A stretch of 64,000 nt of DNA from Achromobacter veterisilvae (GTDB lineage Bacteria; Pseudomonadota; Gammaproteobacteria; Burkholderiales; Burkholderiaceae_B): contig NZ_UFQC01000009.1 of NCBI RefSeq assembly GCF_900496975.1, positions 149,147-213,146 of the forward strand, written 5' to 3'. The notes below the pieces were generated by a model. It made no database searches. It was given only the letters and a program-made list of their open reading frames with translations, and had not been told where the DNA came from. A program made the translations under genes and the position numbers. Every line of letters begins with the position of its first letter. Positions within the stretch are counted from its first letter, which is position 1. Of this stretch, positions 56,062 through 64,000 are shown piece by piece.

Positions 56062-57459
56062 TCAACGGGCCTGAGCGGCTTCGTGGCGGTGGCGGCGCAC
56101 CCACGACTCGCGGTAGGCGATGCGCGCAAGCCGGCCTTCGGCGCTCGCGAGGCCCGATTGGGGAGCCTGGGTCAGCGAGCCGGCGCGGTGCAGCGCCAGG
56201 GTCTGGACGTCGGCGGTGCGCAGCAGGGCGTTCCTGCCCAGGCGCAGGGCGATGCGGTGCTCGTATTCCTCGTCGGCGCCGAAGCGGGTTTCGTCGAAGG
56301 CGCCGACATCGCGCAGGACCGAGCGCCGCATCATGAGCGAGCAGGGGTTGTGGCGTGCAAAGGGAAAGATCCGTGGTGCTGCAAGGTGTCCATCCTCCGA
56401 GATGCGTATCAGTCTGCTGACCGTGGCCGCCGCGCCTGAACGTTCGAGGGCGCGCAACTGGGACGCGATGCGCTGCGGCAACATAATGTCGTCCGCGTCC
56501 AGGAAGGTTATGAAGCTGCCCTTGGCGTGGCGCATACCTATATTCCTGGAAGCGTAGGCCCCATTATTCGGAAAGCGAAGTGCAGTTATACGCGGATTTT
56601 CCGACGCCAACTGCCGCATATGTTGGAATGTGTGATCGTGCGAGCCGTCATCTATGGAAATAATTTCAATATTAGGATAGGTCTGGTTCAGCACGGAGCG
56701 CAGGGCGGTGCCCACGTAGGGGGCGGCATTGTACGCGCAGATAATTACCGAAATCAGTGGCCGCTCGTGAACGGAAAAGGCCGGGGAGTCCCCGTTTTCC
56801 GCAATGAAATCGGCCAATCGCAGGGGGGCATCGGCGTCGATGGCGGGGTTGCGAGTATTTGTCAGAATATCGTTCAATAGTTTTCTGGCTTGCCCGAATT
56901 CGCCGGCCCGGCTGTGCAATGCTGCAAGAATTACATGCAAATCTTTTGATTTCCTAAATTCTTGGGCAAGCCGGCGGGCCGCCTCGAAGCCGGCGCCGAG
57001 GTCGCCCTCGGCCAGCGCGAACGCGGCCTTCAGTGCCCATTCGCGGGGGGCCAGCCACTGTGCCGCCGCGCGGGGATCCCAGCGCGCGAGCGCCAGGGCG
57101 TACTGGCGCCGTTCATAGTCGGAAACGCGTCCCAGGTAGCGCCGGGGATCGGCGGCCGCCTCCGGGCCGTGCAGCTCCAGGCGCGCGCGCAGGCGCGCCA
57201 GGCCGAATTCGGGGAAAACGGATGGCTTTGTTTCAAGGCTTGTCCGAAATAATCCAATCCTGTTCAGGATTACCGCGTTGCCAGCCCCTTTTTCATAGAG
57301 CTCGTCGACCCGCATGCGGCGAGTAAGCCGATGTATTTTTTTCTGATAAAGATTGAACAGGTGCTTGAGCAATGGCTGATCCGCCGGGACGGACTGCGGG
57401 CGGCGCGGCACCCGGTCCGTCCCTGAAAAAACAGGATTTGAGGGAGGAGGCGCATTCAT
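56062..57459 (-). CDS. Family 2 glycosyltransferase with long N-terminal helical extension
   Basis: A 465-residue protein. The GT-A domain begins at about 236 (ISVIICAYNAAPYVGTALRSVLNQTY) with SIDDGSHD, and the metal-binding DADD at 321-324 (FITFLDADDIMLPQRI). Before it is an about 230-residue region of helical, TPR-like character. It would transfer a sugar from a nucleotide donor in capsule synthesis. It is the first gene of the minus-strand capsule set, divergent from kpsM across 219 bp. Confidence 0.85.
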   Translation of the reverse strand: MNAPPPSNPVFSGTDRVPRRPQSVPADQPLLKHLFNLYQKKIHRLTRRMRVDELYEKGAGNAVILNRIGLFRTSLETKPSVFPEFGLARLRARLELHGPEAAADPRRYLGRVSDYERRQYALALARWDPRAAAQWLAPREWALKAAFALAEGDLGAGFEAARRLAQEFRKSKDLHVILAALHSRAGEFGQARKLLNDILTNTRNPAIDADAPLRLADFIAENGDSPAFSVHERPLISVIICAYNAAPYVGTALRSVLNQTYPNIEIISIDDGSHDHTFQHMRQLASENPRITALRFPNNGAYASRNIGMRHAKGSFITFLDADDIMLPQRIASQLRALERSGAAATVSRLIRISEDGHLAAPRIFPFARHNPCSLMMRRSVLRDVGAFDETRFGADEEYEHRIALRLGRNALLRTADVQTLALHRAGSLTQAPQSGLASAEGRLARIAYRESWVRRHRHEAAQAR

Positions 57460-57655
57460 TATAGGACCGCATATACCGCATTTATTTTTCAGTTCCGACG
57501 CGGGCCACGTTTGATTGGATTTGATAAATATTGAAATCTGCGCCCCGCGGCCTCCCTCGTATCATTCGTTCCGATTATCCGGGCCTGTGACGGTCCGGTT
57601 CCAGGAATATTCGCGGCCCTGGCCGGAAAATGGCCGATTATCGGGAGAGGACCAC

Positions 57656-57682
57656 ATGATTCAAGGCGGAGCAGCCGGGTGA
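57656..57682 (+). CDS. Possible 8-codon leader peptide ahead of kpsM
   Basis: ATG at 57656 has an excellent ribosome site (GGGAGAGG, 57642-57649). It opens an 8-codon frame (MIQGGAAG) whose TGA at 57680-57682 overlaps the GTG start of kpsM. The kpsM start has only a weak site of its own, so the mini-frame may load ribosomes onto kpsM by coupling. This may be chance; low confidence. Confidence 0.3.
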   Translation: MIQGGAAG

Positions 57683-58452
57683 GCGCGACGGCGCTGCAAG
57701 TGCAGTTGAGGGTCGTGCTGTCGCTGATCTTCCGCGAGACGCGGGTGCGGTTCGGCGGAACGCGGCTGGGCTACCTGTGGGCGCTGATCGAACCGATCCT
57801 GCACGTCGCGGTGCTGTCGGCGATCTACGTCGTATGGGGCCGCATCGCGCCCATGGGGAACCTGCAGATGTTCTTCATCACGGGGATCATGCCGTTCTTC
57901 CTGTTCAGCCACACGTCCTCGCAGTTGTCCCGGGCCATTTCCTCGAATGCGCAACTGCTGCGGCTGCCTCCCATCACGAACATGGACATCGTGTTCGCGA
58001 AGGCGCTGCTGCAGGGCCTGACCTGGATCATCGTTTTCTTCACGCTGCTGTTCATCGTGATGCTCGGCGGCAAGCTGTTGCTGCCCGAGCACGTGGAGGA
58101 GTGCGGCGCGGCGGCGTTCTTCACGTTCCTGCTGGGGTTCGGCTTCGGCCTGAACAACGCCGTGCTGAACGTGATGTTCAAGTCGTGGGAGCGCATCTAC
58201 AGCGCGGTCACGCGGCCGTTGTACCTGCTGTCCGGCGTGTTCTACCTGGTGGATTCGCTGCCCGATCCGGCGCGGCGCGTGCTGGTCTGGAACCCGTTGG
58301 TGCATGCGATCGAATGGTTCCGCGAAGGCTACTTCGCGAACTTCAGCTCGCTGACGCTGGACAGGTCCTATCTCATCAAATGGTCGATCGCCAGCGTGGT
58401 GCTCGGCCTGTGCATGGAGCGGGCGTTCCGCCGCCGCCTGCATTCGCGTTGA
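57679..58452 (+). CDS. kpsM: Capsule polysaccharide ABC exporter permease (KpsM-like)
   Basis: A 257-residue six-helix permease of the ABC-2 capsule type. RETRVRFGGTRLGYLWALIEPILH near the N-terminus and FFITGIMPFFLFSHTSSQLSRAI are characteristic, ending with NPLVHAIEWFREGYF. It forms the inner-membrane channel for polysaccharide with KpsT. The start is GTG. It is the first gene of a run of six capsule genes on the plus strand: kpsM, kpsT, kpsE, a glycosyltransferase, a wza-type gene and a sugar dehydrogenase. Confidence 0.9.
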   Translation: MSATALQVQLRVVLSLIFRETRVRFGGTRLGYLWALIEPILHVAVLSAIYVVWGRIAPMGNLQMFFITGIMPFFLFSHTSSQLSRAISSNAQLLRLPPITNMDIVFAKALLQGLTWIIVFFTLLFIVMLGGKLLLPEHVEECGAAAFFTFLLGFGFGLNNAVLNVMFKSWERIYSAVTRPLYLLSGVFYLVDSLPDPARRVLVWNPLVHAIEWFREGYFANFSSLTLDRSYLIKWSIASVVLGLCMERAFRRRLHSR

Positions 58453-58465
58453 CCTGCGCCGGTTC

Positions 58466-59149
58466 ATGGAGGGCCATTTGCTCGAACTCAGGCATATCTC
58501 GAAGGGCTTTCGTTCCAAGAAGGGCATCAAACGCGTGCTCGACGATATTTCCTTCACGTTCCGCCGCGGCGAGAACATCGCCATCCTGGGCGGCAACGGT
58601 TCGGGAAAGTCGACCCTGGTGCGGATGATCTGCGGCATGGAACTGCCCGACTCCGGCAGCATCCGGCGCGAAGGCACGGTGTCCTTTCCGCTGGGTTTCG
58701 CCGGCGCCATCAGCCCCAACATGACGGGGCGCGACAACGTGCGCTTCGTCGCGCGCGTCTATGGCGCCGACGTCGGGCAGGTGGAACGGTTCGTCTATGA
58801 ATTTTCGGAACTCGGCAGGGCGTACGACCTGCCGGTGGTGACCTACGCCAACAGCATGCGCGCGCGCCTGTCGTACGGCATTTCCATGGCGCTGAAGTTC
58901 GATATGTACGTGGTCGACGAGATGGTCGCCGTGGGCGACCCGGCATTCAAGCGCAAATGCCTGGAGGTGTTCGCCGAACGTGCCAAGGACGCGACGGTGC
59001 TGATCGTGTCCAGCGTCACCACGTCGCCGGCGCGGTTCTGCTCCGCCGGCATGATCCTCAAGGACGGCAAGCTCGGCGAGCTCAAGCCGTTGCCCGACAC
59101 CATCGCGGCCTACAGCGGCACGGCCGACAAGACCGCCGCGGTCGCCTGA
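58466..59149 (+). CDS. kpsT: Capsule polysaccharide ABC exporter ATPase (KpsT-like)
   Basis: A 227-residue ATPase. Walker A GGNGSGKST at 42-50 and Walker B MYVVDEMVAVGD, the latter typical of the KpsT/CtrD group. The signature motif is degenerate (NSMRARLSYGISMA instead of LSGG), a known trait of this group. It drives capsule export with KpsM. ATG at 58466, 13 bp after kpsM. Confidence 0.92.
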   Translation: MEGHLLELRHISKGFRSKKGIKRVLDDISFTFRRGENIAILGGNGSGKSTLVRMICGMELPDSGSIRREGTVSFPLGFAGAISPNMTGRDNVRFVARVYGADVGQVERFVYEFSELGRAYDLPVVTYANSMRARLSYGISMALKFDMYVVDEMVAVGDPAFKRKCLEVFAERAKDATVLIVSSVTTSPARFCSAGMILKDGKLGELKPLPDTIAAYSGTADKTAAVA

Positions 59150-59198
59150 TTCCACGCCGCCCGCGGGCGCCGCAAGCTGAAATTCTACGAGTAGCGAA

Positions 59199-60371
59199 AT
59201 GACGAGTACGGAGAAAGTCTATACGGGGCCTCGGCTGCCCGACAACATCACGCCGCCCACGATGAGCCGCCTGCGCTGGTCGGCGGTCCTGGTCATCGGC
59301 GTGCCGGCGGTCCTGCTGGCGATCTACCTGTTTTTCATCGCGGCGGGGCAGTACGTCTCGGAGGCCCGGTTCGGGCTGCGGGCGGGCTCCCAGACGCAGG
59401 TGGCGGGCGCGGGTTCGCAAAGCCATCCCATGGCGGGCGCGGCCGGCATGACCACGGAGCTGTTCGTCGACGCCTTCGCGGTGGTCGACTACGTGAAATC
59501 GCGCCAGATCGTGCAGGAACTGGACAAGACGCTGGACCTGCGCAAGATGTGGTCGCGCCCGGCGCTGGACGTCTGGTACGGCATGGACAAGGACGACACG
59601 GAAGAGGGCCTGTGGCGGCAGTGGAACCGGATGGTGGACATCCAGTTCGACATTTCCACGGGCGCCATCATCCTGAAGGTGCGGGCGTTCTCGCCCGAGG
59701 AATCGCTGGCGCTGGCCCAGGCCATCCTGGATTCCAGCGAGAAGCTGGTGAACCGGATGTCGGCGAAATCGCGGGAGGACAGTGTCCGCTTCGCCGCCGA
59801 CGAGGTGAAGCTGGCCGAAAAGAGCCTGGTCGAGGCCCGCCTGGGCGTGCAGGAACTGCGCGCCCGCACCGGCGTGCAGGATCCGTTCAAGGAGGCCGAG
59901 GCCAATCTGGCGCTGGCCGCCAAGGTGCGCGGCGACATCGCCACGCTGGCGGCGCAACTGGAGTCGCTGCGCCGCGGCGGGCTGACGAGCGGCCCCGCCT
60001 ATGAGCGGGTGCAGGCGCGCCACGAGGCGCTCAAGCGCCAGTTGGCGGACTTGAACGATCACCAGATCAGCGGCGGCGGCGAACGCAACGGCAAGAACGC
60101 GCTGTCCGGCCTGCTGCGCGAATACGAAGGCGCCGAGACGCAGCGGCAGTTCGCCGAAGCCTATTACACCGGCGCGCTCAAGGCCCTGGAGGACGCGCGC
60201 GCGCTGGCCTCGCGGCAGGTGCTGTACACGGTGGTCGCCTCGCAGCCGCAATTGGCCGATGAGTCGCTCTATCCGCGCCGGTTCGTGGATACCGCGCTGG
60301 GCGTGCTGACGCTGTTCATCCTGTGGATCGTCGGTGTGCTGGTGACCTACGCGATCAAGGATCACGCCTGA
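59199..60371 (+). CDS. kpsE: Capsule export inner-membrane protein (KpsE/CtrB-like)
   Basis: A 390-residue polysaccharide co-polymerase/export protein. A membrane segment at about 28-50, a periplasmic part with coiled-coil helices (EVKLAEKSLVEARLGVQELRA, SLRRGGLTSGPAYERVQARHEALKRQL in part), and a second membrane segment near the C-terminus (VDTALGVLTLFILWIVGVLV). It links the inner-membrane ABC exporter to the outer-membrane channel. It starts 49 bp after kpsT. Confidence 0.9.
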   Translation: MTSTEKVYTGPRLPDNITPPTMSRLRWSAVLVIGVPAVLLAIYLFFIAAGQYVSEARFGLRAGSQTQVAGAGSQSHPMAGAAGMTTELFVDAFAVVDYVKSRQIVQELDKTLDLRKMWSRPALDVWYGMDKDDTEEGLWRQWNRMVDIQFDISTGAIILKVRAFSPEESLALAQAILDSSEKLVNRMSAKSREDSVRFAADEVKLAEKSLVEARLGVQELRARTGVQDPFKEAEANLALAAKVRGDIATLAAQLESLRRGGLTSGPAYERVQARHEALKRQLADLNDHQISGGGERNGKNALSGLLREYEGAETQRQFAEAYYTGALKALEDARALASRQVLYTVVASQPQLADESLYPRRFVDTALGVLTLFILWIVGVLVTYAIKDHA

Positions 60372-60400
60372 CCGGGGCGGCCACAACGAGGAATCGAGCC

Positions 60401-62491
60401 ATGTTCTCCCTGCTTTCCAAATTGCGGCGCCCCAGGCGCGCCGAGACCGGCGAAAAGGCCGCCGGCGGCAAACCGCGAGAGCGCGCGGCCGTGCCGGAGC
60501 TGCTGGCGGCGGCGCTGGCCGCGGCCGGCGACGAGGGCGCGGAGCCCGAACGCGATCTGCTGCAGCGGGCGCGCCACGCGCTGGAGTCCCGCATCAAGGC
60601 CAACGACCCGCTGGGCGCGGTGCCCGAACTGCTCGGCTACGTGCAGCAATATCCGCAGACCGAGTTGTTCCAGGTGCTGGTGGCGCGTTGCCTGGAAGCC
60701 GCCCACCGCCCCGACGACAGCCTGATCGTATGGCGGGGCATCCACCAGCGGTTTCCCGATTCGTCCGACGCGTTCATTCTCATGCTGCGCGGCGTCAAGC
60801 GCCAATTGGGCGTCGAGGCCGGGCGCAAGGAAATGGAACTGTATTTTTCCGGCGGCAGCGCCGCGGCCAAGGACATCCTGCTTGAAGCCAAGAGCTGGGA
60901 CGAACTCGGCGACGCCGAGCGGGGCGCGGCGTGTTTCGAACGCCTGGCGCAGACGCATCCGAAGTTCGAGACGGGCTACGCGGCCTGGTCGCAGTCGCTG
61001 GTGCGGCGCGGCTACCCATGGCGCGCCCGGCAGGTGCTGGAGCAGGGCATCGAAATCCTGGGAGAGGGCGCGCGCAGGCTGTCGCGCCGCCTGGCGGACC
61101 TGAACGGCGACCTGATCGCCTTGCGGCGCCTGGGCGTGGACGGCGAAGGCAGCGATACGCCGGTCAGCATCCTGGTGCTGGAGAAACTGTTCGAGGAAAT
61201 CGGCCGGCGCCGCAATGCCGAGTACGAACCCGCCGACGAGTCCTTCGTGGGGCCGGTGCTGATGATCAACGGCTCGCTGGGCGCGGGCGGCGCGGAGCGG
61301 CAGTTCGTCAATACCGCGGTCGCCCTGCAGTCCGCCATCCAGCAGGGGCGCTCGATCGCGGGCTATCCCGTGCTGGGTCCGGTGCAGGTCGTGTGCCGGT
61401 CGCTGCGCAGCCGGGAGGGCGCCGATTTCTTCGCCGCGACGCTGAAGGAGGCCGGCGTTCCGGTGTCGGTCTATTCGGACATGGCGGAATGGGGAGGCTG
61501 CGAGGTTTCGTCGCTGCTCAGTCCCTATCGCGATTACCTGCGCTTCCTGCCCAAGCAGATCGTGGAGGGCACCACCAAGCTGACCGACGTGATGCGGGTG
61601 TCGGTGCCGTCGGTGGTGCACATCTGGCAGGACGGGTCGATCTTCGCGACGGCGCTGGCCGCGCTGCTGGCGGGCGTGCCGCGCATCGTGCTGTCGGTGC
61701 GCACCATGCCGCCGGTGGACCGTCCGGACCGCTACCGCGTCGAGTACGACACGATCTACCGGGCGCTCCTGGGCATGCGCGGCGTGGCGCTCAGCTCCAA
61801 TTCCGGCTTCGCCGCCCGGCGCTATTCCGATTGGCTGGGCCTGGACGAGCGCAGCATTCCGGTGGTCTACAACGGGCTGGCGCCGCTGCCCGCGGCGCAG
61901 GACGAGGACTGCCGGCGCACCTGGGAGGCGTTCGCGGCGCAGGCGCCCGCCGGCGCCTACACCATCGGCACGGTCATGCGGGTGGACGACAACAAGCGCC
62001 CGTTCCTGTGGGTCGAGGCCGCGCACCGCTACGCCCAGGCCAATCCCGAGGCGCGCTTCGTCATGGTGGGCGGCGGCCCGCTGCTGGAGCCCGTCAAGGA
62101 GTTCGCGCAGCGGCTGGGCATGGACGGCCGCATCCTGTTCACCGGGATTTCGCGGCGCGTGGGTTTCTGGCTGTCGCATTTCGACGCCTTCATGCTGCTG
62201 TCGCGTTTCGAGGGCCTGCCCAATGTGCTGATCGAGGCGCAGTTTTCGGGCGTGCCGGTGGTGACCACACTGGCCGGCGGCGCCGGCGAGGCGGTGCAGG
62301 AGGGCGTGACCGGCGTGACGCTGCCCTCGGGCGAGATCGAGGCGCCCGAGGTGGTGCGGGCGATGGAGACGATACGCGAGATGTGCCGGAACAACCCCGA
62401 CATCGGGGCCAGGGCGCGCACCTGGGCGACGGCGCGTTTCTCGCTGGACCAGATGATCGCCTCCACCGTCAATTGCTATGTCAACGCCTGA
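60401..62491 (+). CDS. Capsule glycosyltransferase family 4 with TPR-like N-terminus (TviE-like)
   Basis: A 696-residue protein. The N-terminal about 270 residues are helical repeats; the C-terminal part is a GT-B family 4 enzyme with MINGSLGAGGAERQFVN, VPSVVHIWQDGS, and the donor-site region AFMLLSRFEGLPNVLIEAQFSG. The position between kpsE and the outer-membrane lipoprotein and next to a TviB-type dehydrogenase suggests a polymerising transferase like TviE of Vi capsule synthesis; this is inference. The ATG at 60401 is chosen; the frame upstream lies in kpsE. Confidence 0.78.
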   Translation: MFSLLSKLRRPRRAETGEKAAGGKPRERAAVPELLAAALAAAGDEGAEPERDLLQRARHALESRIKANDPLGAVPELLGYVQQYPQTELFQVLVARCLEAAHRPDDSLIVWRGIHQRFPDSSDAFILMLRGVKRQLGVEAGRKEMELYFSGGSAAAKDILLEAKSWDELGDAERGAACFERLAQTHPKFETGYAAWSQSLVRRGYPWRARQVLEQGIEILGEGARRLSRRLADLNGDLIALRRLGVDGEGSDTPVSILVLEKLFEEIGRRRNAEYEPADESFVGPVLMINGSLGAGGAERQFVNTAVALQSAIQQGRSIAGYPVLGPVQVVCRSLRSREGADFFAATLKEAGVPVSVYSDMAEWGGCEVSSLLSPYRDYLRFLPKQIVEGTTKLTDVMRVSVPSVVHIWQDGSIFATALAALLAGVPRIVLSVRTMPPVDRPDRYRVEYDTIYRALLGMRGVALSSNSGFAARRYSDWLGLDERSIPVVYNGLAPLPAAQDEDCRRTWEAFAAQAPAGAYTIGTVMRVDDNKRPFLWVEAAHRYAQANPEARFVMVGGGPLLEPVKEFAQRLGMDGRILFTGISRRVGFWLSHFDAFMLLSRFEGLPNVLIEAQFSGVPVVTTLAGGAGEAVQEGVTGVTLPSGEIEAPEVVRAMETIREMCRNNPDIGARARTWATARFSLDQMIASTVNCYVNA

Positions 62492-62528
62492 GGGCGCCGG
62501 GCCCCGGCCTGCATTCTGGAACGGAGTT

Positions 62529-63614
62529 ATGAATACACGAGTCTTACGCTTTACCGCGGTCTGCGCGCTGGCCCTCCTGTCGGGCTGCAGCCTGCTGTCC
62601 GGCTCGGGCCCGACGCGCTCGGCCATCCTCAGCGGGCCGTCGGACGGCAGCGCCGCGCAATACGACGTGGTGGACCTCCAGGCCGGCACCATTGCGCCCT
62701 ACTTGCTGGACAAGAACCGCAAGGACGACGGCGGCACTTCCGAGGGCTATGCCGGCAACATCCGGGTGATGCCGGGCGACGTGTTGCGCATCCTGGTGGC
62801 CGATAGCGTCGAAGGCGGCCTGTTTGCGCCGCTGGCGGCCGGCGGCACCGTTTTCGAGGCGGTGCGGGTGGATGCCAACGGCGCGATCTCGCTGCCCTAC
62901 GCCGGCCGGCTGAAGGTGCAGGGCAAGTCCTTGCCCGCGATCGAGGAGATGGTCAAGGGCAGCTTGCGCCACTCGGCCGCCGTGCAACCGCAGGTGATGG
63001 TGGACCTGGCCGACGACCGCAGCAATTCCGTGCTGGTGGCGGGCGCCGTGCCCCGGCCCGGCCGCTTCGGCGGCATCAAGGCGCCCTTGACCGCGCTGGA
63101 CGCCATTACGCTGGCCGGCGGCTCGACGCTGCCGTCCTATCAGGCCGACGTGGTGATACGCCACGGCCGCAGCGTGAGGCGGATTCCGTACTACCAGTTG
63201 CTCAACGGCAGGAACGTGGCCGTGGAGCCGCGCTCGGAACTGGTGGTGGAGCCCAACCTCAAGCGTTTCGTCGCCATGGGCGCATTGAGCAAGCCTGGCC
63301 TGCATGAGCTGCCGTCCAACCAGACCAATCTGCTGGACGCGCTGGGCGTGGCCGGGGGCCTGAACGACCGCGCGGCCGACGCCACCGGAGTGTTCGTCTT
63401 CCGCCTGGACGGCAAGGCCGCGGACGGCTCGCCCAAGCCCGTCGTGTTCCGCCTGAACATGCGCAATCCCGAATCCATGTTCCTGGCCAAGCAGTTCGAG
63501 CTGCTGCCCGAGGACGTCGTCTACGTCAGCAACGCGCCGATGTACGAATGGGAAAAGATCATTACGCCGATCGTGCAGGTCCTGATCGTGGGCCAGCGCG
63601 TGGGTACTTATTAA
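62529..63614 (+). CDS. wza: Outer-membrane polysaccharide export lipoprotein (Wza/KpsD-like)
   Basis: A 361-residue lipoprotein: signal peptide with lipobox LSGC, Cys20 the lipidation site. Two export-protein (SLBB-like) domains follow: VMPGDVLRILVADSVEGG with VRVDANGAISLPYAGRLKVQG, then VLVAGAVPRPGRFGG and MGALSKPGLHELP. It forms the outer-membrane pore for capsule. ATG at 62529 follows CGGAG. In the capsule operon. Confidence 0.88.
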   Translation: MNTRVLRFTAVCALALLSGCSLLSGSGPTRSAILSGPSDGSAAQYDVVDLQAGTIAPYLLDKNRKDDGGTSEGYAGNIRVMPGDVLRILVADSVEGGLFAPLAAGGTVFEAVRVDANGAISLPYAGRLKVQGKSLPAIEEMVKGSLRHSAAVQPQVMVDLADDRSNSVLVAGAVPRPGRFGGIKAPLTALDAITLAGGSTLPSYQADVVIRHGRSVRRIPYYQLLNGRNVAVEPRSELVVEPNLKRFVAMGALSKPGLHELPSNQTNLLDALGVAGGLNDRAADATGVFVFRLDGKAADGSPKPVVFRLNMRNPESMFLAKQFELLPEDVVYVSNAPMYEWEKIITPIVQVLIVGQRVGTY

Positions 63615-63635
63615 TTCGTTTGCTGGAGAAATGAA

Positions 63636-64000
63636 GTGAATCAGAAACTGCGGACCCTGCAGGACGTGAAGCTGGCCGTCGTCGGCCTGGGCTATGTAGG
63701 CCTGCCGCTGGCCGTGGAGTTCGGCAAGCGCTTGCCGGTGATCGGCTTCGACATCAACCGGCGCCGCGTGGACGGCCTGGTATCGGGCTTCGACCAGACG
63801 CTGGAAGTCAGCGCCGCCGAATTGGCCGAAGCCGCCCAACTGACGTACACCGCCGACCGCGCGGAGCTGGGCAAGGCCAACGTGTTCATCGTGACCGTGC
63901 CGACTCCCATCGACGAGTACAAACAGCCGGACCTGACCCCGCTGGTCAAGGCCAGCGAAACCATCGGCGCGGTGCTCAAGCGCGGCGACATCGTCATCTA
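63636..64000 (+). CDS. tviB: Nucleotide-sugar dehydrogenase (TviB/WbpO type), 3' end cut by window
   Basis: The first about 121 residues are present. KLAVVGLGYVGLPLAVEFGK is the NAD-binding start of UDP-sugar dehydrogenases, and VIGFDINRRRVDGL and IVTVPTPIDEYKQPDLTPL follow. The latter is typical of the UDP-GlcNAc (or ManNAc) 6-dehydrogenase branch used in Vi-type capsule. It would make a uronic-acid sugar nucleotide. GTG start at 63636 with GGAGAA at 63625-63630; an ATG at 63631 meets a stop at once. The rest is past the window. Confidence 0.85.
   Translation, partial: MNQKLRTLQDVKLAVVGLGYVGLPLAVEFGKRLPVIGFDINRRRVDGLVSGFDQTLEVSAAELAEAAQLTYTADRAELGKANVFIVTVPTPIDEYKQPDLTPLVKASETIGAVLKRGDIVI

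Noticed and set aside
60362..62692. 776-codon minus-strand frame opposite the capsule glycosyltransferase
   Set aside because: Shadow frame with antisense composition.

Overview
The window is high-GC, gene-dense DNA that looks like an Alcaligenaceae (Achromobacter/Bordetella-type) betaproteobacterial chromosome. The reasons are a Bug-family periplasmic binding protein, a glnA-ntrB-ntrC block, gmk-rpoZ-spoT, and a Vi-like group of ABC-exported capsule genes. That placement is inference from gene content and composition, not from a database match. No rRNA, tRNA, CRISPR array, phage or complete insertion sequence was seen. Most genes are ordinary housekeeping or metabolic genes.

Layout. 1-8.5 kb: the 3' part of nudC, a MarR-like regulator with a fused 5-oxoprolinase/hydantoinase, a C45-family acyltransferase/hydrolase, and a glnHPQ glutamine-type ABC transporter. 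8.7-11.9 kb: spoT, rpoZ and gmk. 12-18.8 kb: a TsdBA-like dihaem cytochrome pair, an SDR oxidoreductase, an NlpC/P60 hydrolase, AMP nucleosidase and an amino-acid permease. 18.8-22.7 kb: an accessory pocket with a trypsin-like protease and a coupled small membrane protein, a winged-helix/Fic protein, and a Phd/PIN toxin-antitoxin pair. 22.8-33.3 kb: yicC and rph (divergent), MmgE/PrpD, an acyl-CoA dehydrogenase, a chemoreceptor, an EAL-CBS-GGDEF protein, rdgB and hemW. 33.3-37.6 kb: the nitrogen-regulation block glnA-ntrB-ntrC, with tandem NtrC sites and a sigma-54 promoter. 38.4-42.3 kb: a LysR regulator, two pirins and a Bug protein. 42.4-46.0 kb: a Fur-type FbpABC ferric-iron importer. 46.3-51.5 kb: fpr, ridA, recG, oxyR and dps. 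51.6-64.0 kb: a capsule locus with three genes on the minus strand (SGNH-TPR protein, two glycosyltransferases) and kpsM, kpsT, kpsE, a glycosyltransferase, a wza-type gene and a nucleotide-sugar dehydrogenase on the plus strand.

The most unusual feature is a dispersed palindromic repeat family built on the 11-mer GTGTCTGACAC (about 31 copies in four clusters). All four clusters lie between convergent genes. They share a quantised architecture: motif, about 51 bp, motif, about 25 bp, motif, about 51 bp, motif. In one cluster the unit has been amplified four times and has carried copies of the 3' end of ntrC with it. A different 183-bp palindrome lies between another convergent pair and supplies the stop codon of both genes. 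The other strong lead is the fic gene: it encodes an N-terminal winged-helix-like domain, and its promoter holds four direct repeats at an exact 24-bp period, which suggests a self-regulating toxin. The protease/small-membrane-protein pair next to it is a candidate uncharacterised conflict module.

Several genes connect functionally. glnHPQ, oxoprolinase and glnA-ntrBC concern glutamine/nitrogen supply. Fur-boxed fbpABC concerns iron. oxyR-dps, with fpr and ridA nearby, concerns oxidative stress. The last 12 kb form a capsule synthesis and export unit that continues past the window.
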